This document shows, in pieces, positions 51,802-61,729 of a stretch of 64,000 bases of DNA. Within the stretch, counting starts at the first letter, position 1; every line of letters begins with the position of its first letter. The notes under the pieces are model-generated. The model worked only from the letters and a program-made list of their open reading frames with translations, was not told where the DNA came from and made no database searches. This DNA is from Lentisphaerota bacterium. Lineage in GTDB: Bacteria > Verrucomicrobiota > Lentisphaeria > Victivallales > Victivallaceae. The position numbers were made by a program, and so were the translations under genes. The stretch is from assembly GCA_015061745.1 (NCBI GenBank), contig SUWB01000001.1, positions 1 through 64,000 of the forward strand, read 5' to 3'.

Positions 51802-53192
51802 TGACACACTTTAACAAACTTACCCCTTCTCATATTGCAGAACTGAAAAAACTTGCTTCAGAAGTCATCACCGGTTCCAATATCCACGAAGATTATTTTC
51901 ACGATGAACTTGCGGGCACTCCCCATCCTCCTGAAGCCGTGGTGCGTCCCCGTTCCACAGCAGAAGTTTCTGCAGTAATGAAATATGCTTATAACAACAA
52001 TATCCCCGTTACCCCCAGAGGACAGGGCACCGGATTGGTAGGCGGTTCCGTCTCTCTTTACGGCGGCATTATGCTCGATATGACTGCGATGAACAAGATC
52101 CTTGAGATCGACCGGGAAAACCTGACAATGACCGTTGAACCGGGTGTTCTGCTTATGGAAATCCCCCCTGCCATTCAATCAATGGGCCTTTTTTACCCCC
52201 CGGACCCCGGTGAAAAAAGTGCTTCTATCGGCGGCAACATCAGTACAAATGCAGGGGGGATGCGTGCGGTCAAATACGGAGTAACCCGGGATTATGTCCG
52301 GGGACTTGAGGTCGTTCTTGCAGACGGCAGAGTTATGGAATTGGGGGGCAAGATCGCCAAAAACAGTTCCGGCTACAACCTTTTGCAGCTGATCGTCGGT
52401 TCTGAAGGCACATTGGCCGTCGTGACCAAAGCCATTCTCAAACTGATTCCCCTGCCCCCAAAAAGCATCACCCTGCTTGTGCCTTTTCCCTCTCTTGCCC
52501 AGGCTATCGGAACAGTTCCTGCCATTGTAAAATCCAGGACGACTCCCACAGCGGTGGAATTTATGGAACGTGCCGTCATTCTTGCTGCGGAGGAGTTCCT
52601 CGGACGCTCTTTCCCTGACAAAAGTGCCGATGCTTATCTGCTTTTGACCTTTGACGGAAATTCAACAGAAGAAATTGAAAAATCCTACGACGAAGCTGCC
52701 CGTATCTGTCTTGACAACGGAGCTCTGGATGTTTTTATTTCCAACACACCGGAACGCAATGAAGCGATTTGGAAAGCCCGCGGGGCATTCCTTGAAGCCA
52801 TTAAAAGCTCCACCACAGAAATGGATGAATGTGATGTGGTCGTGCCCCGGAAACTTATTGCAGAATTCATCACCTTTTCTGCCGCATTGGAAGAACGTTT
52901 CGGTGTCCGTATCCGCAGTTTCGGCCACGCCGGAGACGGCAATTTGCATATCTATATCCTCAGAGATGATCTGCCCCGGGAAAAATGGGAATCAACACTG
53001 CAAAGTGTCTTTGATGCCCTTTATGCCAAAGCCAGTTCCATCGGGGGCGAAGTTTCAGGCGAACACGGTATCGGTTATGTCAAACGTCCTTTCCTCAAAG
53101 AATCCCGGGGCAGCGATCAGCTGGAACTGATGGCAGCCGTCAAGCAAGCCTTTGACCCCAAAGGGATCCTGAATCCCGGAAAAGTATTTTAA
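51801..53192 (+). CDS. lctD: FAD-linked lactate dehydrogenase (GlcD/LctD family)
   Basis: 463-aa VAO-fold flavoenzyme. FAD_binding_4 region: [32 protein letters not shown], then [30 protein letters not shown]-terminal FAD-oxidase domain: [17 protein letters not shown] and [15 protein letters not shown], with the active-site His residues. It oxidises lactate (or glycolate) to the keto acid. With the two Etf subunits upstream it forms the electron-confurcating lactate dehydrogenase. Transhydrogenase partners are not in the window. Confidence 0.92.
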   Translation: MTHFNKLTPSHIAELKKLASEVITGSNIHEDYFHDELAGTPHPPEAVVRPRSTAEVSAVMKYAYNNNIPVTPRGQGTGLVGGSVSLYGGIMLDMTAMNKILEIDRENLTMTVEPGVLLMEIPPAIQSMGLFYPPDPGEKSASIGGNISTNAGGMRAVKYGVTRDYVRGLEVVLADGRVMELGGKIAKNSSGYNLLQLIVGSEGTLAVVTKAILKLIPLPPKSITLLVPFPSLAQAIGTVPAIVKSRTTPTAVEFMERAVILAAEEFLGRSFPDKSADAYLLLTFDGNSTEEIEKSYDEAARICLDNGALDVFISNTPERNEAIWKARGAFLEAIKSSTTEMDECDVVVPRKLIAEFITFSAALEERFGVRIRSFGHAGDGNLHIYILRDDLPREKWESTLQSVFDALYAKASSIGGEVSGEHGIGYVKRPFLKESRGSDQLELMAAVKQAFDPKGILNPGKVF

Positions 53193-53209
53193 ATCCAAAG
53201 GAAAAAGTT

Positions 53210-54490
53210 ATGGCTGAAATAAAAGTTCCCTGCGGCAAAACATTCCTCAGAGCTAATATCCCTGATGAAGAACTGACCGGGATTTACCACGCCAATCTCC
53301 CGGCAGCTTGTGCAGACGAAGCCGCCGAAGTCGCCCGGGCTATGGCTGAACCGTTCAACTCTCCGCCTCTTTGCGAACTTGCAAGAGATAAGAGAAACGC
53401 CGTTATCATTATAAGCGACCATACAAGGCCGGTTCCCAGTTGTGTTATTCTGCCCCGGATGCTTTCGGAGCTGCGGAAATACAATCCTGACATTGATATT
53501 ACCCTTTTGGTCGCAACCGGATTCCACCGTCTGACCACCGAAGCAGAACTCCGCAGCAAAGTCGGTGACGATATTTTTGAAAAAGAAAAAATCGTTGTCC
53601 ACAATTCTGCCGACCCGGATGTTCTGACAAAAATCGGAACTTTGCCCTCTGGAGGGGAATTGATTATCAATAAACTTGCCGCAGAAACAGAACTTCTGGT
53701 CTCTGAAGGCTTTATTGAGCCTCACTTCTTTGCCGGATTTTCCGGCGGCCGTAAAAGTGTTCTGCCCGGTATTGCCGCAAGAGAAACGGTCCTTGCCAAT
53801 CATTGTGCCGAATTTATCGCCCACCCCCAAGCCAGAACAGGCAGTATTCCCGGTAATCCCATTCACGAAGATATGCTTTTTGCGGCCAGAAAAGCAAAAC
53901 TTGCTTTCATCGTCAATGTGGTCATAGATCAACAGAAAAAGGTCGTCAAAGCCTTTGCCGGAGAAGTTGAAGCCGCTCACGCCGCCGGATGTGCTTTTTT
54001 GAAAAGTCTGGCTGAAATAAGTGTTCCGGAATCCGACATTGTCATCACAAGCAACGGGGGCTATCCTCTGGATCAGAATTTATATCAATCAGTAAAAGGA
54101 ATGACCGCCGGAGAAGCAGCTGTCCGTCAAGGCGGTGTCATCATCATCTGTGCCGCCTGTAACGACGGTCACGGCGGGGAGTCTTTCAGAAAAACCCTTG
54201 CTGAAGCCCCCTCCCCTCAAGCTGTTCTTGACAAAATCTCAACAGTGCCCCGGAATAAAACCGTTCCCGATCAGTGGGAATCCCAAATTCTGGCCCGGGT
54301 TCTGACCAAAGGATCAGTTATTCTTGTTTCTCCTGTCATAGATCCGGAATTGCCCCGATCTATGCATCTGCACCACGCCTTTTCCTTATCTGAAGCTCTG
54401 ACCAAAGCAAGGGAGCTTTCGGCTCCCGGTCACTTGCGTATATCAGTTATTCCCGATGGCGTTTCTGTGATCGTTTCCAAACAACATTAA
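53210..54490 (+). CDS. larA: nickel-pincer lactate racemase
   Basis: 426 aa. DHTRP at 70-74 (substrate/cofactor binding), GFHR with His106, EPHFFAGFSGGRKSVLPG with His172 and Lys182, and NHCAEF with His198. These four positions have the spacing of His108, His174, Lys184 and His200 in Lactobacillus LarA, so the nickel-pincer cofactor site (covalent on Lys) is complete. Interconverts L- and D-lactate, so the neighbouring dehydrogenase can use both. The maturation genes larB, larC and larE are not in this window. Some LarA homologues act on other 2-hydroxy acids. Confidence 0.9.
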   Translation: MAEIKVPCGKTFLRANIPDEELTGIYHANLPAACADEAAEVARAMAEPFNSPPLCELARDKRNAVIIISDHTRPVPSCVILPRMLSELRKYNPDIDITLLVATGFHRLTTEAELRSKVGDDIFEKEKIVVHNSADPDVLTKIGTLPSGGELIINKLAAETELLVSEGFIEPHFFAGFSGGRKSVLPGIAARETVLANHCAEFIAHPQARTGSIPGNPIHEDMLFAARKAKLAFIVNVVIDQQKKVVKAFAGEVEAAHAAGCAFLKSLAEISVPESDIVITSNGGYPLDQNLYQSVKGMTAGEAAVRQGGVIIICAACNDGHGGESFRKTLAEAPSPQAVLDKISTVPRNKTVPDQWESQILARVLTKGSVILVSPVIDPELPRSMHLHHAFSLSEALTKARELSAPGHLRISVIPDGVSVIVSKQH

Positions 54491-54505
54491 ATAAAAAGGA
54501 AAAAA

Positions 54506-55465
54506 ATGGACTGGTTTGTTCAAATTATGCTGGGTATTCTCGGCGGCGTTATGCTCTATTATGGTGCTGAGTTTCTCGTCAAGGGCGGTGTTTCCATTGC
54601 CCTGAAATTCAAGATTACACCTCTGGTCATCGGATTGACATTGGTCGCCTTTGCCACCAGTGCTCCTGAACTTGCCGTAAGCATCAGTGCTTCTCTTAAA
54701 GGTTCGGGCGATGTGGCAATGGGCAATGTGGTAGGGTCCAATATCTGCAACATCGCACTCATTCTCGGGCTCTCTGCTCTTATTGCACCGCTGCCGGTCA
54801 ACAAGAAACTGCTGAAACTTGATATGCCCCTTATGTTCGTTGCCTCTTTGCTGCTGACCGGATGTTTTCTTCTCAACCACGGCGTCAACCGCTGGCAGGG
54901 AGCGATCTTCTTTCTGGGGATCCTCGCCTATACCTTCTGGTCGATTTATTCTTCCCGGAAAGAAGGTGTTTCCGAGGATGACGGCGGAGATGAAGTTGAA
55001 ATCAAAGAGGTCAATCTCTGGCTTTCGATCGCGTTCGTTGTCGGCGGGCTGCTTACACTTGTTTACGGAGCCCGTTTCTTTGTGGGAAGTGCATCGTTTA
55101 TTGCACTCAAACTGGGAGTCCCTGAAGCGATCATCGGCCTGACCATTGTGGCTTTCGGTACCAGTCTGCCTGAACTTGCCACCTCAATCGTGGCAGCACT
55201 CAAGAAAGAACAGGATATTGCCATCGGCAATGTTGTCGGATCAAATATTTTCAACATTCTGTGTATTATGGGTATTTCTCCTATGATCAAACCCATTTCT
55301 GCCAAAGGAATTTCTCTGATCGACTTCGGAGTGATGATCGGCATTGCCGTATTGCTCTGGGGTATGATGATCTGGGGTAAAAAAATCAACCGGACAGCCG
55401 GTGTTGTTTTTCTGATCGTCAACTTTGCTTATGTCGGTTGGCTCATATCCCGGAGTATCAACTGA
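54506..55465 (+). CDS. calcium/sodium antiporter (YrbG/CaxA family)
   Basis: 319 aa with ten predicted helices in two homologous halves. Alpha-repeats: GLTLVAFATSAPELAVSI with GNVVGSNICNIALIL, and GLTIVAFGTSLPELATSI with GNVVGSNIFNILCI. These hold the ion-binding acidic and Asn residues. A charged cytoplasmic loop (SSRKEGVSEDDGGDEVE) separates the halves. It is 15 nt after larA and ends with a terminator, so it is probably co-transcribed with the lactate genes, perhaps for a linked sodium gradient. Confidence 0.9.
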   Translation: MDWFVQIMLGILGGVMLYYGAEFLVKGGVSIALKFKITPLVIGLTLVAFATSAPELAVSISASLKGSGDVAMGNVVGSNICNIALILGLSALIAPLPVNKKLLKLDMPLMFVASLLLTGCFLLNHGVNRWQGAIFFLGILAYTFWSIYSSRKEGVSEDDGGDEVEIKEVNLWLSIAFVVGGLLTLVYGARFFVGSASFIALKLGVPEAIIGLTIVAFGTSLPELATSIVAALKKEQDIAIGNVVGSNIFNILCIMGISPMIKPISAKGISLIDFGVMIGIAVLLWGMMIWGKKINRTAGVVFLIVNFAYVGWLISRSIN

Positions 55466-55482
55466 TATTCATTCTCTATCCA

Positions 55483-55527
55483 CGCTCCTTTTTCCTGAAA
55501 CAGCCAAGGAAAAGGGAGCGTTTTTTT
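55483..55527 (+). terminator. strong terminator of the lactate operon
   Basis: CGCTCCTTTTTCCT and AGGAAAAGGGAGCG form a near-perfect 14-bp stem, followed by TTTTTTT, 18 nt after the exchanger stop. Confidence 0.9.
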
Positions 55528-55551
55528 CTGAGAGTGCCTCAGAAAAAAAAT

Positions 55552-55580
55552 TTGACTTGTTCCCACCGGTATGCTATATT
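55552..55580 (+). promoter_or_regulatory. promoter of the debranching-enzyme gene
   Basis: TTGACT, 17 nt ending TGC, TATATT; about 37 nt before ATG 55617. Confidence 0.75.
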
Positions 55581-55616
55581 AAATATCAAGGTTTTACAGG
55601 ATATTGAGGGAATTTT

Positions 55617-58600
55617 ATGCTTCAGCAGTTTATCACACCCGCCAAAGGAATATTTTATGCAGGCGAAAGCATAACCATTGACCTCACCAATATTCCGGAC
55701 ATTCCGGGCCGGGCCGTTTTCAGAAGCAATCTGCCGGGAGTCAAGCAGCACCGCCGGGAGATCATCTCTCATTACACTTACGGAACAGCTATTCAGGATT
55801 TGGATTGGTGTGATATTGAGATCCCCGGTTCAGGCAGCAGGCGGACTCTTACCCTGCCCCTGACTGATGTGGGTATTTTTGAAGGCAAATGCTGTTTTAT
55901 TCCTGAAGGCCCCTCACAAATCATCTGGGTTTCCGGCGACAATATCCGCATCAAGGTGCTGCCTGCCGAAACGATCGCAGGCAATACGGTTTATTCTGCT
56001 TTTGTCCGTCAATTCGGACGGAATCTCTATAAACCTTTCAGCGACCGGGAACCGGAAGAAATTTCCTTTCTTGAACAAAACGCCTATTCTGTGCTGCCGC
56101 CTTCCGGGACATTCCGTCAATTGATCCGGCATCTGGATCATATTTTCGACACCCTCAATTGCCGCATACTCCAGCTTTTACCCATTCATCCTGTTCCCGC
56201 TCAATACGGACAAATGGGCCGTTTCGGCAGTCCCTTTGCCCCATTGGATTACTTTTCAATCGAACCCACTCTTGCTGAATTTGATACCCGTGCCACCCCG
56301 ATGGAACAGTTTGAAGAACTGCTCAACGCAGTCCACAGCAGAGAGGGAAAACTCTTTCTTGATATTCCGGTCAATCATACAGGCTGGGCCTCAAAACTCC
56401 AGCAGCAGCATCCAGAATACTTTGTCAGAAGTGCCGACCACACCTTTGAAAGCCCCGGAGCCTGGGGGATCGTCTGGGCAGACTTGTGCAAACTGGATTA
56501 TACCCGCAAAGAGGTGGCTCAAACAATGGCGGAAGTCTTCCTTTTCTGGTGTGCAAAAGGGGTTGACGGATTCCGTTGCGATGCAGGTTATATGGTTCCG
56601 GAAAATGCTTGGGACTATATTGTTGCCAAAGTCCGTTCATCCTACCCTGATACGATTTTTCTTCTTGAAGGGCTGGGGGGACCGCAAGAGGTGCAGAACC
56701 GGCTTTTGCAGCACTCCGGGCTGGACTGGGCCTATTCTGAAATGTTCCAGAATTATTCCCGTGCGGGAATGGAGTATTGTCTGCAATATATGCTGCACAG
56801 TGCTCAATCTGCGGGAACACTTATCAGTTTTTCTGAAACTCACGACAACAACCGTCTGGCAGACTCCGGAAAAACTTTTGCAAGATTCCGTTTCCTTGCC
56901 TGTGCGTTACTGTCACTAAACGGAGCTTTCGGATTTGCCAACGGTGCTGAATTTTTTGCCAGAGAAAAGATAGATGTTCACAAAGATTCTGCTCTCAATT
57001 TCGGTGCTCTGGAAAATCTCTGTTCCCTCACCGGCTCGCTCAATCATCTTTTGAGCTGTCATCCGGCCTTTACCGGAAATTCAAAAATCACTTCAGTCAC
57101 CTTGAATCCCGGAGAAGGTATGGCCCTGCTGCGCAGTGCTTATGACAACTCATCCCGGGTACTGGTATTACTGAATCCAGAGTGCAGCAACACCGCTTTT
57201 GTCCAGTTTCCCGGCAATTTGCCTGATTCAGGAACAGATCTGCTGACGGGACAAACTCTTTCCTTTGTCCGCAGCAATAATACTTTGGGGATAGATCTCC
57301 CCCCCGGCAGCGGTTTTGCCGTGGCCCTTGATCCTTTTGAATGGCCCGACATTTCCCCGGCAACGCACCAGCAGATCAAAGTTATGGAAAAACGGGCCTT
57401 CCTCGCCTTGAAAGGGTGGCAAGATGAACAATTGCCTGTCACCTCTTTTGCAGATTCTCCGGAACAATTTGTCAGTGAACTTGCCTCTATGTCCCCTCCT
57501 CCCCTGAGCATCTGGGAAGGTTCCCGGGATTTCAAACGGATAGTGCCAATTCCTGCGGGAGATTTGCTGCTGGTCAGAAATCCCTATCCTTTCAGATGCA
57601 GGATCCTTGAAGAAGGCAGCGGGTTTATTAAAGGAGTCCCTTTGAAAGAGGGTTCTTTTGCCGCACTGCTCACTCTTGAAAAAAACACCTCACCCCACCG
57701 TCTGCACAAAGAGTTGCTCTTTGAATCTTTTGAACCTGGCAAATGCGTCAAAAGAAGGGCTCTGCTCTGCCACTTGCCTGAATATGAAAGATTCGCCTTC
57801 CGCCGGGAATATTCTCAAGAGGAAGTCAGACGTTTTTCCATTGAAGCTTTCGGTTCCAATGACAACAGCTCCTACGCTCTTTTTCCTGCTGCGTTGGGAG
57901 ATTTTTCCAGCAAATACTCAGCATTGCTGGCTGTGAACGGTGCTTCTGATATGCCCTTTGACCGCTATTGTCTCTTTACCGGGCTTCACATCTATCTGGT
58001 AGTTGAGGGTTATTCCCGCAAAGTGGATATCAATTCTCTTGAATCTTTCACCTCTCCCGCCCCCAACCGGGGAGATTGGAAATTCCGTATCCCCGCCGGT
58101 CAGGGACGGAGTATGTGTCTTGAGCTCCGTATGCGTTTCCCCTTTACCGGAGATGCAGTTGAACTTGAATTTTTCCGTCCTGTTCAATCCGGAGTTCCTG
58201 ACACCACCCCGGCGGCACTCATACTGCGTCCCGAAGTGGAAGACCGGATCAATCATCACGTCACCCGGGCTTGCGACGGCCCTGAATGGCAATTTCCGGC
58301 GGCAGTTCAGGATTATGCCCAAGGCTTCACCTTTGCTCCCGGAGAAAGAAAATTAGAGCTTTCTGTCAGCAAGGGTTCCTGGCATCCCGAGCGGGAATGG
58401 CATTATATGTGCGAATTGCCCGCAGAACGCTACTACGGCCTTGAGGACAAAACCGACCGGTACAGTCCCGGATATTTTCACATTCCGCTGCAGGAAAAAG
58501 AACGGTTCACTCTGACAGCCTGTGCCGGAGAAAAAAACAAATGTGTCTGGGATGAAACAGAAAAAAACACCTCAGATCCGCTCCTTGCCGCAATGCGGCG

Positions 58601-59735
58601 TTTTGTGGTCAAGAGGGGCAATTTGAGTACAGTCATCGCAGGCTACCCCTGGTTTCTGGATTGGGGACGGGATACGCTCATTGCCCTGCGGGGATTGCTC
58701 AAAGCTCCGGAATTTCACCCTCAGTGTGCTGAAATACTCCGTGCCTTTGCCTCCTTTGAAGACAGAGGCACGATCCCCAATGTTCTCTCGGGCAGCAACA
58801 CTTCAAACCGGGATACAAGTGATGCCCCGCTGTACCTGATCCTGGGGGTCAGAGATTACATTGCCGAAACAAAGGACACTTCCATTCTTGAAACCTTTTG
58901 CGGCACCCGGAAACTCAAAGAGATCGTCGATTCCATTGTTTCCCACTACATTTCAGGCACCCCCAACGGCATAAAACAGGATCCGGCAAGCGGCCTGATC
59001 TTCAGTCCTTCTCACTTTACCTGGATGGACACCAATTTCCCGGCAGGAACGCCCCGGGAAGGCTATCCCGTTGAGATCCAGGCTCTCTGGTATGCTGTTT
59101 TGAAATTTGTCAAACGCGACGATATGGCAGAACAAGTGCAAAACGCCATTGAAAAATATTTTTTCAGCACCTTTGAAGGCGTTTCCGACTGTCTCCACGC
59201 CCCACGACACACTCCTGCGGCACAAGCCGTTGCCGATGACCATATCCGTTCAAATGCGCTGCTGCTCATCACAATGGGAGCTGTCCGGAAAAAAGATTTG
59301 TGCAGCGGAATATTGCGGAGCTGTGCCGAACTTCTTGTCCCGGGAGCCATACGGACACTGGCTGACCGGCAGGTAAAATATCTGCTGCCTGTAAAATATG
59401 ACGGACGGCTTCTCAACGATCCGGCCAATCCCTACTGCGGCCGCTATGCGGGACCTGAAAACGATTCAAGAAAAGTGGCCTACCACAATGGAACGGCCTG
59501 GTGCTGGCCTTTCCCTGCGTACTGCGAAGCTCTTTGTATTTGCGGTGGAGCAGCAGAGAAAAAACGTGCCTTGAGTCTTCTTTTGTCAGGAGCGGAATAT
59601 CTTGAAAGAACGATCCCCGGCCAGCTGTCAGAAGTGGCTGACGGAAATGCTCCCCACGCCCCCGGCGGATGTCCCGCACAGGCGTGGAGCGTAACTGAAC
59701 TTTTCAGAGTCCGGGAAATCCTGCAAAATATGTGA
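55617..59735 (+). CDS. glycogen debranching enzyme, GH13 plus GDE C-terminal domain
   Basis: 1372 aa, fusing two activities as in eukaryotic and some PVC/archaeal debranching enzymes. An N-terminal domain is followed by a GH13 barrel (about 180-490) with the four alpha-amylase motifs: FLDIPVNHTG, GVDGFRCDAGY (Asp322, nucleophile), FLLEGLGG (Glu351), SFSETHDNNRL (His409, Asp410). A beta-rich linker region follows. The C-terminal third (about 990-1370) is the GDE_C amylo-alpha-1,6-glucosidase barrel: GYPWFLDWGRDTLIALRGLL (Asp1015, Asp1019), GTIPNVLSGSNTSNRDTSDAPLYLI, ending GQLSEVADGNAPHAPGGCPAQAWSV. So one protein may do both 4-alpha-glucanotransferase and 1,6-glucosidase steps. It stands alone behind its own promoter. 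Confidence 0.9.
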   Translation: MLQQFITPAKGIFYAGESITIDLTNIPDIPGRAVFRSNLPGVKQHRREIISHYTYGTAIQDLDWCDIEIPGSGSRRTLTLPLTDVGIFEGKCCFIPEGPSQIIWVSGDNIRIKVLPAETIAGNTVYSAFVRQFGRNLYKPFSDREPEEISFLEQNAYSVLPPSGTFRQLIRHLDHIFDTLNCRILQLLPIHPVPAQYGQMGRFGSPFAPLDYFSIEPTLAEFDTRATPMEQFEELLNAVHSREGKLFLDIPVNHTGWASKLQQQHPEYFVRSADHTFESPGAWGIVWADLCKLDYTRKEVAQTMAEVFLFWCAKGVDGFRCDAGYMVPENAWDYIVAKVRSSYPDTIFLLEGLGGPQEVQNRLLQHSGLDWAYSEMFQNYSRAGMEYCLQYMLHSAQSAGTLISFSETHDNNRLADSGKTFARFRFLACALLSLNGAFGFANGAEFFAREKIDVHKDSALNFGALENLCSLTGSLNHLLSCHPAFTGNSKITSVTLNPGEGMALLRSAYDNSSRVLVLLNPECSNTAFVQFPGNLPDSGTDLLTGQTLSFVRSNNTLGIDLPPGSGFAVALDPFEWPDISPATHQQIKVMEKRAFLALKGWQDEQLPVTSFADSPEQFVSELASMSPPPLSIWEGSRDFKRIVPIPAGDLLLVRNPYPFRCRILEEGSGFIKGVPLKEGSFAALLTLEKNTSPHRLHKELLFESFEPGKCVKRRALLCHLPEYERFAFRREYSQEEVRRFSIEAFGSNDNSSYALFPAALGDFSSKYSALLAVNGASDMPFDRYCLFTGLHIYLVVEGYSRKVDINSLESFTSPAPNRGDWKFRIPAGQGRSMCLELRMRFPFTGDAVELEFFRPVQSGVPDTTPAALILRPEVEDRINHHVTRACDGPEWQFPAAVQDYAQGFTFAPGERKLELSVSKGSWHPEREWHYMCELPAERYYGLEDKTDRYSPGYFHIPLQEKERFTLTACAGEKNKCVWDETEKNTSDPLLAAMRRFVVKRGNLSTVIAGYPWFLDWGRDTLIALRGLLKAPEFHPQCAEILRAFASFEDRGTIPNVLSGSNTSNRDTSDAPLYLILGVRDYIAETKDTSILETFCGTRKLKEIVDSIVSHYISGTPNGIKQDPASGLIFSPSHFTWMDTNFPAGTPREGYPVEIQALWYAVLKFVKRDDMAEQVQNAIEKYFFSTFEGVSDCLHAPRHTPAAQAVADDHIRSNALLLITMGAVRKKDLCSGILRSCAELLVPGAIRTLADRQVKYLLPVKYDGRLLNDPANPYCGRYAGPENDSRKVAYHNGTAWCWPFPAYCEALCICGGAAEKKRALSLLLSGAEYLERTIPGQLSEVADGNAPHAPGGCPAQAWSVTELFRVREILQNM

Positions 59736-59741
59736 ATGCTC

Positions 59742-59770
59742 TTGAAAAAAAAGCCAAGTTGGGTTATATT
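59742..59770 (+). promoter_or_regulatory. promoter of lepA
   Basis: TTGAAA, 17 nt, TATATT, 5 nt after the debranching-enzyme stop codon and 72 nt before ATG 59843. Confidence 0.7.
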
Positions 59771-59842
59771 ATATAAATAATATTTATAATTCAACAAAAG
59801 GGGGTGTTTTACGCACCTTCCGGGAACAAAGATCGTAAATCT

Positions 59843-61657
59843 ATGGCTGAACTCAGTTTAATCAGAAATTTTTGTATCATTGCCCATATTGACCACGGCA
59901 AATCAACGCTGGCTGACCGTCTGCTGGAAATCACCGGCACTGTGGCCCCCCGTGATCTTCAGGATCAGCTTCTGGACGGTATGGATCTGGAGCGTGAACG
60001 GGGAATCACCATCAAATCCCATCCGGTCAGAATGAAATATGATCCGGGCGACGGAAAAACCTATGAACTTAATCTTATCGACACTCCCGGACACGTGGAC
60101 TTTTCTTATGAAGTTTCCCGTTCACTGGGGGCTTGCGAAGGAGCCATTCTGCTTATTGATGCGACTCAGGGAGTACAGGCTCAAACCGTTGCCAATGTGG
60201 AACTTGCTTTCAAGCAGAATCTTCACGTCATCCCTGTTATCAACAAGATCGACCTGCCCGCGTCCAATCTGGAACTTTGTTACGAACAGATGGAAGAAAT
60301 CCTCGCCCTGCCCCGGGAAGAAGCCCTTTGTGTGTCAGGAAAAACCGGTGAGGGTGTCAAAGAACTCCTTAAAGCCGTTATCGAAAGAGTGCCGCCGCCG
60401 ACTGTTCCTGAACCTGCCGACGGAACAAATGCTTTGATTTTTGACTCCTACTACGACGCTTTCCGCGGCGTGGTCAACTATGTGCGTGTCAGTTCCGGCT
60501 CTTTCAAACGGGGAACCCGGGTGCGGCTTTTCAGCAACGGTATCGAAAGTGAACTGAAAGAGGTGGGCTTTTTCAATCCCTCTATGCACGCCGATGCTGA
60601 GTTGACCGCAGGTTCCGTGGGTTATGTGATCCCCAACCTCAAAAGTCCCGCCGACACCAAGATCGGCGATACGATGACCGACACGGCAAACAGCTGCAAA
60701 AATCCCCTTCCCGGATTCCGGGAAGCAACGCCGATGGTTTTCAGCGGTATCTATCCTATTGACACCGCCGACTACGACCAGCTCAAGGCAAGTATGGCAA
60801 AACTGCAGCTCAACGATGCGGCGTTTCTGTATCAGGCAGAAAGCTCTGCAGCTTTGGGCTTCGGTTTCCGCTGCGGATTCCTGGGGCTGCTCCATATGGA
60901 AATCATCCAGGAACGTCTGCGCCGTGAGTACAATATGGACATTATCGCCACCTATCCGTCGGTGGTCTATCACGTCTATTTGAAATCCGGCGAACAGATC
61001 AATGTTGACAATCCGGTATTTCTGCCTGATCCCTCAACTATTGAGCATATTGAAGAACCGATGATCAAATGCCGTATTATGACGCCGTCCACCTATATCG
61101 GCGACGTGATGAATCTGGTAATGAGCAAACGGGGTCTTTGTTCCGACACCCAGAGTATTGATGCCAATCACGTTATCATTACCGCAGATATGCCGATGCA
61201 CGAGATCCTGATCGACTTCCACGACAAGCTCAAATCCATTACCAGAGGCTACGCCAGTATGGACTATGAACAGGCCGGATATCAGAGTTCCAAGCTGATC
61301 AAACTGGACATTCTGGTCAACGGCGAGCCGGTGGATGCTTTCAGTTCGATCGTCCACGAAAGTATGGCTTATGAACGGGGACGGCAGATCGCAGAACGGC
61401 TTAAAGATGCCATTCCGCCCCAGTTGTTCCAGATTGCCATTCAGGCGGCAGTGGGGGGCAAGGTCATCGCCCGTGAAACGATCCGGCAGCTGCGTAAGAA
61501 CGTGCTTGCCAAGTGCTACGGCGGCGACATCACCCGTAAACGCAAACTTCTTGAAAAACAGAAAGAGGGTAAAAAGCGGATGAAACAGATCGGTCAGGTC
61601 AACATTCCTCAGGAAGCCTTTGTGTCGGTGCTCAAGGCTCAGGAATTGAGCCAGTGA
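59843..61657 (+). CDS. lepA: elongation factor 4
   Basis: 604 aa from ATG 59843. A GTG at 59804 is in frame and right after AAAAGGGGG, but that Shine-Dalgarno is too close to it and the extra 13 residues are not family-like. GTPase motifs: [29 protein letters not shown] and NKIDLP. The LepA C-terminal domain is complete (RKRKLLEKQKEGKKRMKQIGQVNIPQEAF). It back-translocates ribosomes and has an initiation or biogenesis role. Usually near lepB or in other housekeeping contexts; here alone. Confidence 0.95.
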   Translation: MAELSLIRNFCIIAHIDHGKSTLADRLLEITGTVAPRDLQDQLLDGMDLERERGITIKSHPVRMKYDPGDGKTYELNLIDTPGHVDFSYEVSRSLGACEGAILLIDATQGVQAQTVANVELAFKQNLHVIPVINKIDLPASNLELCYEQMEEILALPREEALCVSGKTGEGVKELLKAVIERVPPPTVPEPADGTNALIFDSYYDAFRGVVNYVRVSSGSFKRGTRVRLFSNGIESELKEVGFFNPSMHADAELTAGSVGYVIPNLKSPADTKIGDTMTDTANSCKNPLPGFREATPMVFSGIYPIDTADYDQLKASMAKLQLNDAAFLYQAESSAALGFGFRCGFLGLLHMEIIQERLRREYNMDIIATYPSVVYHVYLKSGEQINVDNPVFLPDPSTIEHIEEPMIKCRIMTPSTYIGDVMNLVMSKRGLCSDTQSIDANHVIITADMPMHEILIDFHDKLKSITRGYASMDYEQAGYQSSKLIKLDILVNGEPVDAFSSIVHESMAYERGRQIAERLKDAIPPQLFQIAIQAAVGGKVIARETIRQLRKNVLAKCYGGDITRKRKLLEKQKEGKKRMKQIGQVNIPQEAFVSVLKAQELSQ

Positions 61658-61679
61658 CAAATAAAATCTGTTTCTGTGC

Positions 61680-61708
61680 TTGAAAAAATCATTCACTCGG
61701 CGTATATT
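61680..61708 (+). promoter_or_regulatory. promoter of the DUF1846 gene
   Basis: TTGAAA, 17 nt, TATATT; 21 nt before ATG 61730, giving a short leader. Confidence 0.75.
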
Positions 61709-61729
61709 ATCCAAACGCAAGAGGGTATT

